DNA from: Chryseobacterium limigenitum
Lineage (GTDB): Bacteria > Bacteroidota > Bacteroidia > Flavobacteriales > Weeksellaceae
Assembly: GCF_900114875.1 (NCBI RefSeq)
Contig: NZ_FPKW01000010.1
Span: 62,001 to 126,000, forward strand
Direction of reading: 5' to 3'
Length of the DNA: 64,000 bases
Positions 9,478 through 17,784 of the stretch are shown in pieces. Positions within the stretch are counted from its first letter, which is position 1. Every line of letters begins with the position of its first letter. The notes under the pieces are model-generated. The model was not told where the DNA came from and made no database searches. It worked only from the letters and a program-made list of their open reading frames with translations. A program made the position numbers and the translations under genes.

Positions 9478-10578
9478 TTACGATTTAAATCGTATTTGTA
9501 AGTTTAAATTAAAATAAAGCTGACCGTTTTTCTCATAAACTTCACCAAAATGATGTTTGGAGCTACTAGCCGTTTCAAATTTTGTATTGGAAAGCAGATA
9601 ATTTTCAAACTCATTTTTATTGTAAATATGATAACACACAATATCACCTGTCGTTTTTACTATCAAATAGCCTCCTGTAGCGTCATACTGCCCGGTCCAA
9701 ACTTTAGATGCCATCATTCCCAATGCGGAATCGGTCAAAAAACGTTTTATTTTGTAGCTATAAAATAAATGTTTATCTGTTGTGTCGAAGTTTAAAGGAT
9801 TCTGTTCTTCCGCTCTTTTTACCAGATCTTCAGTATTCGATTGGTTTGAAGAGGTAAACTGCAATAAAACAGACGCTAAAATTTGAGGCAGTAAACTGTC
9901 GATCAATATAAGATTATTGCTGAATATTTGCTTTTGTGTTTTCACAAATTCTAATTTTCCGTTACGTTCATAAATAGCTTTAGTCCGTCCCTTTATATCT
10001 CTCATTAATTTTGTCCCTCTCTTTACGTAAAGAGAATTTACATATTCTGCATCTGCTTCCGAAAAGGAATCACCGACTATTTTGTAAACAAAGTTTGTTG
10101 CCTCGCTTGCATTGAGTAAGGTTGAGGGGCTTCCTAATTGCGATTTAATGCTGAAACCCAATGAAGGCTGAAGTCCTGTTCTCTGGTCGTGAATTACAAT
10201 GGTAATATCTGTTTTAGCTGAAGAACTTGCTTTTAAAGAAAGACAATTTATGCTTTTCATGAAGTCTTCAATTTCAGGTAAGGCAAAAGTTCCCTGATTG
10301 GTTTTGATTTCTGATAAGAGATATTGGGCTTTTATTTTAAACTCGGTTATCGGAATGCGAAAAATCACTTCGTTCCCTGAAATAACAACAATATTGTCTT
10401 CTATCGAATATTCAAAGTTCCCGTTTATTTCCGTGCGCAGTATTTTCAAAATCGGATAAACAATATTTTGAATTTTATTTATTTCGTTGTCACCCGGATG
10501 TAGTTCTCTGTCCCCCAAAAGTTTGAACAAAGCATAAATTTCACTCCACTCTCCTTTATTTCCTGTTATCATGTTCAA
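9478..10578 (-). CDS. HpaII family type II restriction endonuclease
   Basis: 366 residues, close to the length of R.HpaII as I recall it. The N-terminus ITGNKGEWSEIYALFKLL is the typical opening of the family. The internal segment KTDITIVIHDQRTG, then GFSIKSQLGSPSTLLNAS, fits the conserved core. The protein is expected to cut CCGG, the HpaII site. It is the last gene of a three-gene operon: its start overlaps the previous gene by 23 bases and the cognate methyltransferase is two genes upstream. ATG at 10578 or at 10572 could be used. The family call is confident; the cut site is inferred from the family. Confidence 0.88.
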   Translation of the reverse strand: MNMITGNKGEWSEIYALFKLLGDRELHPGDNEINKIQNIVYPILKILRTEINGNFEYSIEDNIVVISGNEVIFRIPITEFKIKAQYLLSEIKTNQGTFALPEIEDFMKSINCLSLKASSSAKTDITIVIHDQRTGLQPSLGFSIKSQLGSPSTLLNASEATNFVYKIVGDSFSEADAEYVNSLYVKRGTKLMRDIKGRTKAIYERNGKLEFVKTQKQIFSNNLILIDSLLPQILASVLLQFTSSNQSNTEDLVKRAEEQNPLNFDTTDKHLFYSYKIKRFLTDSALGMMASKVWTGQYDATGGYLIVKTTGDIVCYHIYNKNEFENYLLSNTKFETASSSKHHFGEVYEKNGQLYFNLNLQIRFKS

Positions 10579-11236
10579 GTTCCGATATTAGTTTTTTTAT
10601 ATGTCCTTTGTCAAATAAACCGAAGTCACCATGCTTTTTTAAATTTGACAAACTTTCTTCCAATATTATTTGCGGAACATTCGAATAGTTATGTCTGTCA
10701 TTTTTCTTTAATTTGAACTCTTTTCCTCTTTCTGTTCCAAGATGAAGCGATAAAAAATATTCTTTGTTTTTGAAACTGATTTTTAAATCTAATCCGCTAA
10801 TGTAATCTGTCTTCAAAGAATAGCAAACGTTATCAAACGATTTATCTTCGGATAGAAGTAAATAGAAGTGCAAGTCTCTTATCAGGGAAGGATATGTTCT
10901 CAATAATCTTGCCTCGATTCCTTTTTTTGAAAACTTTTTGTTTTGAAATATAATATCGTCGCCTTCAAATTTGAAATCGTTTATTTCATAATATAGCTCC
11001 GTAAATTGTTTTTCGGAAGGAATTTTCAGTTTTGAAAAAACAAAATAATAAAAAGAAGTTATGAAAGCGGGGAGTTTTGCATTTTCAATCTCTTTAATTT
11101 TTTCTAAATTTTCTCCCGAATATTTGAGATTCAATAAATAGTTCTCTAGATCTGTACTTGTTAAATCCAATTTGCGTTCAACACTTACTGTGCCGTTTTT
11201 CAATAAAATATCCGTTATTTTTTTTGGAAATATCAT
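10556..11236 (-). CDS. Unrecognised protein encoded between methyltransferase and HpaII-type nuclease
   Basis: A 226-residue lysine-rich protein with no signal peptide and no membrane segment. I do not recognise the family. The central part looks like an alpha/beta fold: ARLLRTYPSLIRDLHFYLLL, then DYISGLDLKISF, EYFLSLHLGTERGKEFKLKK and NDRHNY. The GLDLKI/SLHLGTERG/KLKK run could be a diverged PD-(D/E)xK-type core, but no clear ExK is present. Its ATG follows the methyltransferase TAA directly (TAAATG) and its end overlaps the nuclease start by 23 bases, so it belongs to the operon by design. Possible roles are a nuclease partner, a control protein or a second nuclease; none can be decided here. 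Confidence 0.7.
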   Translation of the reverse strand: MIFPKKITDILLKNGTVSVERKLDLTSTDLENYLLNLKYSGENLEKIKEIENAKLPAFITSFYYFVFSKLKIPSEKQFTELYYEINDFKFEGDDIIFQNKKFSKKGIEARLLRTYPSLIRDLHFYLLLSEDKSFDNVCYSLKTDYISGLDLKISFKNKEYFLSLHLGTERGKEFKLKKNDRHNYSNVPQIILEESLSNLKKHGDFGLFDKGHIKKLISELEHDNRK

Positions 11237-12913
11237 TTAGCCCAGAATTTTTTTGATAATTTCTTTTGCTGTGGCTTGAATAGCAGGGACAGCTACAGAA
11301 TTACCAAATTGTTTATAAGCAGAAGCATCGGCAACAGGAATTATATAATTTTCGGGGAAACCTTGTAATCTTGCCCATTCTCTCGGTGTCATTTTGCGTA
11401 TCCCCTGTCTGTTGACTTCTCCTTTTATTTTTGTGGTGGGAGTAAAATCCCTAATTCGATCATCATAGACCAAATTTCTCTCTCTTCCCATTCCCCCGCA
11501 AACTACGGCATTCGCTATCTCATCGTCTGCAACTATGTTGTATCCGAATCCGTTTCCTTTGCTTTCGTGTCTTGCTTTATGGTTTTCCAGAGTTTGCAGA
11601 TATTGTGTAGATAAATAATATTTTGTCGGAACAACATTTTCTTCTTTGACATCTGCAAAAGTTATTTTTTCGTCTGATGGTTCAGGATAAGAAAAATCGG
11701 TTATTCCCGTATTCGGATGAAAACCAACGATAAAAATTCTTTCACGGTTTTGGGGAACTCCAAAGTTCTTTGCGTTGATAATTTCAGGTTCCGGTACAAA
11801 GTACCCCAAATCTTCTCTTAATACGTTTAAAATTGTCGACAATGTTTTTCCTTTATCGTGATTTCTCAAGCCTTTTACATTTTCGAGGAATATGGCTTTC
11901 GGTTGTTTCTTTTTAATAATTTCGGCAACTTCAAAAAATAATGTTCCCCGTGTGTCTTCAAATCCCCCTCGTTTCCCGGCAATTGAAAACGCTTGGCATG
12001 GAAAACCCGCACAAAGGACATCAAATCCGTCAGGAATATATGATTTCGTAGAGTCTTTTGTAATGTCTCCAAAAGGAGTTTCTCCAAAATTAGCTTTATA
12101 CGTTTTTTTTGCATATTTGTCCCATTCGCTTGTAAAAACACATTTCCCGCCTAAATTTTGCAATGCCAAGCGAAATCCTCCTATACCGGCAAACAGATCG
12201 ATAAATTTAAATTTTGGATTTTTGTCAGGGGGGAAAGCAATATGGGAATTATTAAAAACTCCATTTCGTAAAGCCTCTTCGACAACTTTTAAAGAAATAT
12301 TTTCATCGGGATATTTTTGCTCTAAAATTTCTTTGGCAAATGCAATTGCATTGTCTTTGTAAAATTGAGAAACTCCATTTTTATTGTTGTGTAAGTAGTG
12401 GGTTAAAACTGCCTCATGATTGTTATCCGGTTCAACCAACTTTATTTTGAACTGTTTGTCTCCAAAGTTTTCCAAAGAAATTTTTTCTTTTAAATCCATT
12501 TTTAAATCCTTAATAGTACTTTTAATCTGCGATACGCAAGATAATAAATTTTTCTCGATGTCTTTACTCCAAAATCGTAGAATATACCAACCTTGTTTTG
12601 ATAATTCTTGATTGACTTCTTTATCTCTTTGGATATTTCTTTCTATTTTTTTGCTCCAAAATTCCTTATTCGTTTTATGATCGTGCTTTCTTTGTTCCCA
12701 ATCTTTTCCATGCCAAAATTCTCCGTCGACGAAAATGGCAAGCTTTATTTTTTTGAAAGTTAAATCGGGTTTTCCAAAAACGGCTTTGTTATTTTTTCTA
12801 TAACGATAACCTCCGGCAAATAAAATTTTCGCCAATAAAAGTTCAGGTTTTGTTCCTGACGATTTGTTGGCTTGCATATTTTTCCTTCTTTGCTCTTTGG
12901 TTAATTTATCCAC
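11237..12913 (-). CDS. Vsr mismatch endonuclease fused to C5-cytosine DNA methyltransferase
   Basis: 558 residues with two catalytic domains. Residues 1-135 match very-short-patch endonuclease Vsr: RRKNMQANKSSGTKPE, GKPDLTF with Asp50 at the catalytic aspartate position, AIFVDGEFWHG, KIERNIQRD and GWYILRFW. The zinc-binding cysteines of E. coli Vsr are absent. A linker of about 100 residues follows. From residue 237 there is a full C5 methyltransferase: motif I DLFAGIGGF, motif IV GFPCQAFS with nucleophile Cys306, motif VI ENV (344-346), motif VIII QNRERI (388-393), a target recognition region around 400-520, and motif X QFGNSVAVP (535-543). It should methylate the CCGG site and nick T:G mismatches left by deamination of the 5-methylcytosine. 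It is the first gene of the operon. Confidence 0.92.
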   Translation of the reverse strand: MDKLTKEQRRKNMQANKSSGTKPELLLAKILFAGGYRYRKNNKAVFGKPDLTFKKIKLAIFVDGEFWHGKDWEQRKHDHKTNKEFWSKKIERNIQRDKEVNQELSKQGWYILRFWSKDIEKNLLSCVSQIKSTIKDLKMDLKEKISLENFGDKQFKIKLVEPDNNHEAVLTHYLHNNKNGVSQFYKDNAIAFAKEILEQKYPDENISLKVVEEALRNGVFNNSHIAFPPDKNPKFKFIDLFAGIGGFRLALQNLGGKCVFTSEWDKYAKKTYKANFGETPFGDITKDSTKSYIPDGFDVLCAGFPCQAFSIAGKRGGFEDTRGTLFFEVAEIIKKKQPKAIFLENVKGLRNHDKGKTLSTILNVLREDLGYFVPEPEIINAKNFGVPQNRERIFIVGFHPNTGITDFSYPEPSDEKITFADVKEENVVPTKYYLSTQYLQTLENHKARHESKGNGFGYNIVADDEIANAVVCGGMGRERNLVYDDRIRDFTPTTKIKGEVNRQGIRKMTPREWARLQGFPENYIIPVADASAYKQFGNSVAVPAIQATAKEIIKKILG

Positions 12914-12998
12914 ATTACAAATTTAAAAAATTCAAAATAAAAAATTCAAACAATTTAATATTGTGCATACTCTGTAATTGTTGTTTTTTAATTTTCAA

Positions 12999-13199
12999 TT
13001 ATACCGTTTTCAAAATCCGCTCAATAATATTAAGCTGTTCGGGGGGGGGGTGCTTAATAGTTTCTTGGCTTAACAATATTCCGTTGATTTGCATATTATT
13101 AATAAGGATAAGAAAACGTAACCCAGTAATTTTGTTTTTTTTTAATTCACGCGTTATGACAGAGGGGAAACCTTTATCAATAAAAATTCGAATAACCGT
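12999..13199 (-). pseudogene. Possible degraded C-terminal gene fragment
   Basis: On the minus strand a frame with no good start reads VIRIFIDKGFPSVITRELKK and ends ETIKHPPPEQLNIIERILKTV at a TAA (12999-13001). Its amino acid texture looks protein-like and the poly-C tract encodes HPPP in frame. Stops lie immediately upstream, so it would be a remnant. I cannot name a parent family. Confidence 0.25.
13041..13050. repeat. Homopolymer tract of ten G
   Basis: Ten consecutive G in very AT-rich DNA, about 130 bases upstream of the restriction-modification operon start. Confidence 0.9.
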
Positions 13200-13369
13200 T
13201 TTGGACTATTATTGTCTTTAATTTAGTCGTATGATCAGGAGTATTTATGAGCTATTTTTTTACGGGTAAGAAAACTCTATTACTTTGAAATGTACTTAAA
13301 GTCTCTCCCGAAGTTTTTATAATTGAAAATTTCTGTGTGTCGGTTTGCGTTCCGCTTTGTGTGTCTTCG

Positions 13370-13500
13370 TGAACCACAATTCGTTATTTTATCTTGTCTA
13401 AATGGACTCTAAAAACTCGGCTCATTCATTTATACTTTTGTTTTTCGATATTGGACGAAAAATCTAAACTTTTCTTTATTCTGACATCCCAAAAATCTTG
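13370..13500. repeat. Right copy of ~130 bp direct repeat flanking the HpaII-type operon
   Basis: Partner of 9311-9440, in the same orientation. It shares TGAACCACAAT, ATGGACTCTAAAAAC and TTTCGATATTGGACGAAAAA. The two copies enclose all three restriction-modification genes. Confidence 0.75.
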
Positions 13501-13569
13501 CTGAGGCTTATAATCGTATCAAAATCTTTAACCGTACACACCTGCAAACGCTTTTTATAGACTCCGAAA

Positions 13570-13602
13570 ATTAAAAACAAACCTCCTGCAAAATACAGGA
13601 GG
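13570..13602 (-). terminator. Minus-strand terminator
   Basis: CCTCCTG/CAGGAGG stem with a 7-base loop. On the minus strand it is followed by TTTGTTTTTAATTTT. It would end transcripts from the DUF4238 remnant. Confidence 0.65.
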
Positions 13603-13725
13603 CTAAAAAATCAGTTTATGAAAATCAATATTGAGTGCTTTTCAAGTTGCTAATATAATAAAAAAAGCAATTTTTCATAATTCAAATCTTTATCAATTTT
13701 CTATGATTTATCATTTGGGTTAATT

Positions 13726-13799
13726 CAGTGGGTTTTTGGGTTATTCCAATTTAAGGTTTTATAAGGTTTTCAATTTCAAGTTTTTTCAAGTTTTCAAAA
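13726..13799. repeat. Repeat copy A near the tyrosine recombinase
   Basis: Aligns with copy C (16279-16349): both start CAGTGGGTT and contain GGTTTTCAA, a CAxGTTTTxTCA block and TCAAAA. It lies against the truncated end of the DUF4238 gene. Confidence 0.55.
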
Positions 13800-14099
13800 T
13801 TAAGTTTTGTTAAGTGTTAATAAGATATGAAGTTCCTCTTGATTACCTTTATTCAAATCTTGCTTTGAGATAATTTCTTTCAGGCATGAATCAAATTGCT
13901 CCTCGATTTTAGAAAGAAAATTTTCTATTATTTCATCCTCTCCATAAAAGAAATTTTTAGAACATTGGTGTTTAAGTGGTACATCTTGTTTGAAAAAATC
14001 ATTCTTTAGGTTGTAAATACCAATTTGTTTTAGATTTTGGTTAAAAGAGAAATATCTAAGATAAAACTTAGGAACATAGTGTTGGTTTTTTTTAGCCAT
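13800..14099 (-). pseudogene. Truncated DUF4238 domain protein
   Basis: The N-terminus MAKKNQHYVPKFYLRYFS is the hallmark of DUF4238 proteins, which are normally about 250-350 residues. This frame stops after 99 residues (HILLTLNKT), where repeat copy A begins, so at least half of the domain is missing. The middle (FFYGEDEIIENFLSKIE) still fits the family. It is probably a gene remnant truncated at the repeat. A short functional version cannot be excluded. Confidence 0.7.
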
Positions 14100-14201
14100 A
14101 TTTTAAAAATATTCACTCATAATTGGAATTAGACCAAACCAAATATTAACAGAAATTACTACTTTTGAGTCGTACTGAAATGGGGGAGCCTACAAACTTA
14201 A

Positions 14202-15671
14202 TTATTCCTTTACAAATTTTTTTGTAATATATGTATCACCTACTTTAATTTTTATAAGGTAAAAACCTTTTGAAAGTGTTGAAATATTTAATTTATTATT
14301 ATCAAAACTTAATGAATTTATAAGTTTTCCACTACTATCGTAAACTTTCACATCTTCCACTCTCTTATCAGTTTCAATATTTAATATATCTTTTACAGGA
14401 TTTGGATAAACAGAAATATTAATTTTATTATTAGGAATATTATCTGTATTTAAATTAGTAGTATTAATGTTATATTTTATCAGCTGTATTTTATTCTCAT
14501 TATAATTACAAACTAATAAGTATAAAGCATTATTATATACTTTGATATTTTTGAAAGCAAAATTTGCACTATATCCATCTGAAAATATATTACTTCCATT
14601 TATTGTTTGTGTTGCACCTTGTGGAGAATAAGAGATTAGTTTATTTTCAAATAGTAAAAAATAATTGCTATTGTAATCTGCAGCAGTTATTATTGATTTA
14701 GATTGAATAGATGCTGTATTAGTACTTGGTATGCTTACAAATCCATTAGAATGGAAGTTTGTATTTACAGTTCCATTACTATTAAATACAAAAAAATTGC
14801 TATATTCTTCCAACTGATCATTTGTTCTTACAACTGATGTTACTACATAAAGTGAACCATCAGGTTTTAGATAAAAATCAGAAACATCATTAAAATAATT
14901 AACATTATCTACTAAATTAGCAATTTCATTTAAATTTATTTTGCCATTTGTACCAAAAGATGAATCTAAATTACCACTATAATTAAATTTAGCTAATTTA
15001 GCATTAATACCTGTAGTTTCATTTTCATAACCTAAAAAATACAGAGCGTTATTAGATGAAATTATTCTGTTACCAGACCAAGGAAAATTAAAAACTTTGT
15101 ACCCATTATCTCCGTATGAATTATCTAAATTTCCATTAGATGAATATTTATATAAACCACTTGTAGAAACACTTCCTAAAACGTCATCTCCAACAGAGAA
15201 AAATCCACCATCATTATTTACAACAATGGGATTAGATAAAGAATTTACAGTTGAAGTTCCGGTTGAAGCAAAAGAGGTGTCTAATTGTCCGTTTAAATTA
15301 TACTTTTTCACATATTTATTAGTAGAATAATAATTTACTAAAAAATGATTATTATCTTGTGGCAAAATATCAACTGCCTCAAAATCATCTAAATGAATTT
15401 TACCATTTGTTCCAAATGATGAATCTAAAGCTCCATAACTTTGTATTTTAATCATAAAATTATCCATTGTTGGTGAAGCATCACCTAAACAATGTAAAAT
15501 AAAGCTCCCATCAGCGTTTTGAAAAAAATATCCATAGTTATATTGTGCATTGGTATTGTAATTGGTAAATTCAAAAATACCATTATTACCAAAACTGGTA
15601 TCTTTAGTAAGTGTTATTTGTCCATTAAAAAATGTGGAGAAAAAAATAAGAGGAAAAAATTTATATTTCAT
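14202..15671 (-). CDS. T9SS type A sorting domain protein with delta-60 repeats
   Basis: 489 residues. A signal peptide (MKYKFFPLIFFSTFFNGQ) is followed by delta-60 type beta-propeller repeats, recognisable by the recurring LDSSFGTNGKI/LDTSF/LDNSYGDNG motif about every 55-65 residues from residue 22 to 310. The C-terminal 75 residues form a T9SS type A sorting domain: VYPNPVKDILNIE, VYDSSGKLINSL, LSKGFYLIKIKVGD and KKFVKE. It is expected to be exported through the type IX system. It stands alone between repeat copies A and B, so it may be cargo of the recombinase region. Function is unknown. Confidence 0.87.
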   Translation of the reverse strand: MKYKFFPLIFFSTFFNGQITLTKDTSFGNNGIFEFTNYNTNAQYNYGYFFQNADGSFILHCLGDASPTMDNFMIKIQSYGALDSSFGTNGKIHLDDFEAVDILPQDNNHFLVNYYSTNKYVKKYNLNGQLDTSFASTGTSTVNSLSNPIVVNNDGGFFSVGDDVLGSVSTSGLYKYSSNGNLDNSYGDNGYKVFNFPWSGNRIISSNNALYFLGYENETTGINAKLAKFNYSGNLDSSFGTNGKINLNEIANLVDNVNYFNDVSDFYLKPDGSLYVVTSVVRTNDQLEEYSNFFVFNSNGTVNTNFHSNGFVSIPSTNTASIQSKSIITAADYNSNYFLLFENKLISYSPQGATQTINGSNIFSDGYSANFAFKNIKVYNNALYLLVCNYNENKIQLIKYNINTTNLNTDNIPNNKINISVYPNPVKDILNIETDKRVEDVKVYDSSGKLINSLSFDNNKLNISTLSKGFYLIKIKVGDTYITKKFVKE

Positions 15672-15785
15672 ATTGTGAATTTTTCTATTAAAATTAATAA
15701 ATTATGTGTTTTATATGTGCAAAGGTAGTTGAATTTTCTATAAATAAGTCCTGTGCTTCCTTTCCTGAGTCTGTAGATTCTATCA

Positions 15786-15829
15786 ATTAGGTTTTCAATG
15801 TAAGGTTTTGGCAGGCTTTCAATACTAAC
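15786..15829. repeat. Repeat copy B near the tyrosine recombinase
   Basis: Shares ATtAGGTTTTCAA, TAAGGTTTTGGCAGG and TTTCAA with copies A and C. Only the 3' half of the longer A/C repeat is present. Confidence 0.45.
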
Positions 15830-16162
15830 TTTCACTAACATTTTTAGGAGTTTCTGACAAAAAAGTCCAAAAGTATTTTATATTGTTTTACTCAAAAATG
15901 AGTAAAAGTATCACAACATAAGCAATCGTGAAGCAATGCTTCCTTTTGCTTCTATTATGTGTAAAACTTGCAGATGATTTTTAATAATGCAATTTTAAAT
16001 CATATTTGAAAAACTTATATTTAATCAGTGTTTTGTTTGTGGAATCTGCACCTATTATTGAAAAATAAGAAAATATATTCTTTGTCGGTTCGTCTCTTTG
16101 TTTTTGATGCTCAAATTTGAGTAGCAAACATTTTACGTCATTTTTAAGGTTTTGGTACTTTT

Positions 16163-16216
16163 GGTCATTTTTGACCGAAAGTATGCATCTTATGTTTTTG
16201 CTCGTCATTTTTGACG
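16163..16216. repeat. Two TGAC-tipped palindromes, 40 bases apart
   Basis: GGTCATTTTTGACC (16163-16176) and CGTCATTTTTGACG (16203-16216) each form a 5-bp stem around a T-rich loop. A degenerate third half, ACGTCATTTTT, is at 16135. They could be protein-binding sites for the neighbouring recombinase. Confidence 0.4.
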
Positions 16217-16265
16217 TTCAAACATTCTCTGAGATTTTGCAAAAGAAAAACACCTGCTATTCAAT

Positions 16266-16296
16266 AACCCAATAAACCCAGTGGGTTATTTGGGTT
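16266..16296. repeat. Near-perfect inverted repeat at the edge of repeat copy C
   Basis: AACCCAATAAACCCA faces TGGGTTATTTGGGTT across a single base. The right half begins repeat copy C; copy A keeps a degenerate version. Confidence 0.6.
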
Positions 16297-16349
16297 TTGC
16301 TTAGGCTTTTATATGGTTTTCAAGGTCAGGTTTTGTCAGGTTCTCAAAA
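16279..16349. repeat. Repeat copy C, adjacent to the recombinase gene
   Basis: Aligned to copy A (13726-13799): CAGTGGGTT, then TTTTATA, GGTTTTCAA, CAGGTTTTGTCAGG and TCTCAAAA. It ends 35 bases from the recombinase stop. Confidence 0.55.
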
Positions 16350-16383
16350 GTTCAGATATTCGATTTTGAAAAGTCGGATTAAA

Positions 16384-17709
16384 TCAATTTGCATTTTTAA
16401 TCTGTGAATCGAACTTATTTTCCTTACTATCCAATTGTTCCCAGTAAGAATACATCTGCTCAGAAAGTGTACTGTTATCGATCCCGATATAGCCCAAAAA
16501 TTCAGTCTCGGTTTTATGTCCCGTCACACTCATTATAATAGCCGTAGGGATTTTAGAATAGTACATCGTGGCAAAGGTTCTTCTGCATAAATGAGACGAG
16601 GCAAGATCGTGCATTGGGTAATTTCCGAAAACATAATACTTTTTAACCTCATTGTAGACTCTTCCATATTCAATGCGATCTATCCCTGCAAGTTTGCATA
16701 TTTTCTTTAAATTATCATTGAATATCGTTTTTGAACTTTCAATATTATCAGAATACTGTGCGGGGAAACTCCCGTTTCTTTTATTCAGTATCTTTTTTAC
16801 TTCTGCATGAATGGGAACCAAAACAGGAGTCTTTGTTTTCTTCTGACTCAAATTAATAAACTCTTTACCATTGATTGTAATAATTTTGTCGGGGGTCATT
16901 CTAAAAAGGTCGGACGCTCTCTGTCCGGTATAACACCCGATAATCAGCCAATCCCGTGTTTGTTCAAGTCTTTCATTAACAATTAATAATTCCTGTATTT
17001 TTTCCAGTTCCTCTACTTTCAGGTAAGGGGTTGGAGTTTCTGTTGAGAATCCTTTTATCTCGTTTAACTGCTCACTGATCTCGATACCGTCAATCTTTGC
17101 ATCCTTAAAAATGGTCTTGGTATATTTTAAATATTTTCCGACCGTATTATCATTGAGATTCTGCCCGCGTAAAAAAGTAACAAACCTGTTTCCGACGGCA
17201 ATATTATAATCTGAAACTTTCAATCTCTTTTTTTCTGTTTTGAGGAAATCATAAAATTTAGTTATAATCGTCAAATGATTTTCCTTAGTTCCTTCCGTGA
17301 TAGATTTTCCTCTGTATTTTCTAAAGGGCAGGATATTGACTTTATAATGCTCCAGATAATTGTCTATAAAACTCAACTGATCTGCTTTTCTACCACCGGA
17401 ATAAAAAGCCTCAATAATTTCATCCAGCCAGTCACCATTAATGATCTCGGTTTCGGTTCTTTTGCTGTACTGCTCCAAGATAAATGTTTCCAACTTATTT
17501 AAAATACTTACCAATTCGTTTTGCTTGTGGTGGGATTCTTTGCTTAATGCAGTTCTTTGGATCGCGGAACCTTTTTTGGCGTTCCAATCTTCCGGATTTA
17601 CCGTCTCTCTGGTTTTTCGCTTATACACTTTACCTGCTCCAATAGAAAGACGGGAATATATCGTAGAATTTTGTTTCTTTGACTGAATAATAAATTTTAT
17701 GGTAGCCAT
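16384..17709 (-). CDS. Tyrosine recombinase / phage integrase family
   Basis: 441 residues with the layout of Bacteroidetes mobile-element integrases. An Arm DNA-binding domain covers residues 1-60 (MATIKFIIQSKK, VNPEDWNAKKG). A SAM-like core-binding domain covers about 110-210 (SFIDNYLEHYK, FVTFLRGQNLNDNTVGKYL). The catalytic domain covers about 230-420. Catalytic residues are visible: Arg264 in TGQRASDLFRM, His373 and Arg376 in HLCRRTFAT, His398 in VTGHKT and Tyr407 in LGYIGID. It would cut and rejoin DNA at attachment sites. It stands at the right edge of a repeat-rich accessory region, with inverted repeats on both sides, and is complete. Confidence 0.92.
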   Translation of the reverse strand: MATIKFIIQSKKQNSTIYSRLSIGAGKVYKRKTRETVNPEDWNAKKGSAIQRTALSKESHHKQNELVSILNKLETFILEQYSKRTETEIINGDWLDEIIEAFYSGGRKADQLSFIDNYLEHYKVNILPFRKYRGKSITEGTKENHLTIITKFYDFLKTEKKRLKVSDYNIAVGNRFVTFLRGQNLNDNTVGKYLKYTKTIFKDAKIDGIEISEQLNEIKGFSTETPTPYLKVEELEKIQELLIVNERLEQTRDWLIIGCYTGQRASDLFRMTPDKIITINGKEFINLSQKKTKTPVLVPIHAEVKKILNKRNGSFPAQYSDNIESSKTIFNDNLKKICKLAGIDRIEYGRVYNEVKKYYVFGNYPMHDLASSHLCRRTFATMYYSKIPTAIIMSVTGHKTETEFLGYIGIDNSTLSEQMYSYWEQLDSKENKFDSQIKNAN

Positions 17710-17784
17710 TTATTTGTCTTTAAAGTTTGAACAAGGCAAATTTAATCATTTAGTCAATTTCTAGGTAATAATATGCTTTTTTAT

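Larger units (their letters stand above)
12914..13799. other. 0.9 kb non-coding stretch with remnant, repeat and terminator
   Basis: Contains a possible gene remnant with a run of ten G (12999-13199), the right copy of the direct repeat (13370-13500), a minus-strand terminator (13570-13602) and repeat copy A (13726-13799). A 123-codon plus-strand frame at 12850-13221 has no family features, overlaps the methyltransferase start and is not called. Confidence 0.6.
15672..16383. other. 0.7 kb non-coding stretch with repeats before the recombinase gene end
   Basis: Contains repeat copy B (15786-15829), two hairpins of identical core (16163-16216), a 15+15 base inverted repeat (16266-16296) and repeat copy C (16279-16349). 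A 75-codon minus-strand frame at 15981-16208 has no recognisable family and is not called as a gene. Confidence 0.55.

Noticed and set aside
12850..13221. 123-codon plus-strand frame near the restriction operon
   Set aside because: It overlaps the 5' end of the Vsr-methyltransferase gene, crosses the ten-G tract and reads like reverse-complement noise.
15981..16208. 75-codon minus-strand frame upstream of the T9SS gene
   Set aside because: No recognised family, overlaps the palindrome cluster and has no clear promoter. It could be real but cannot be supported.
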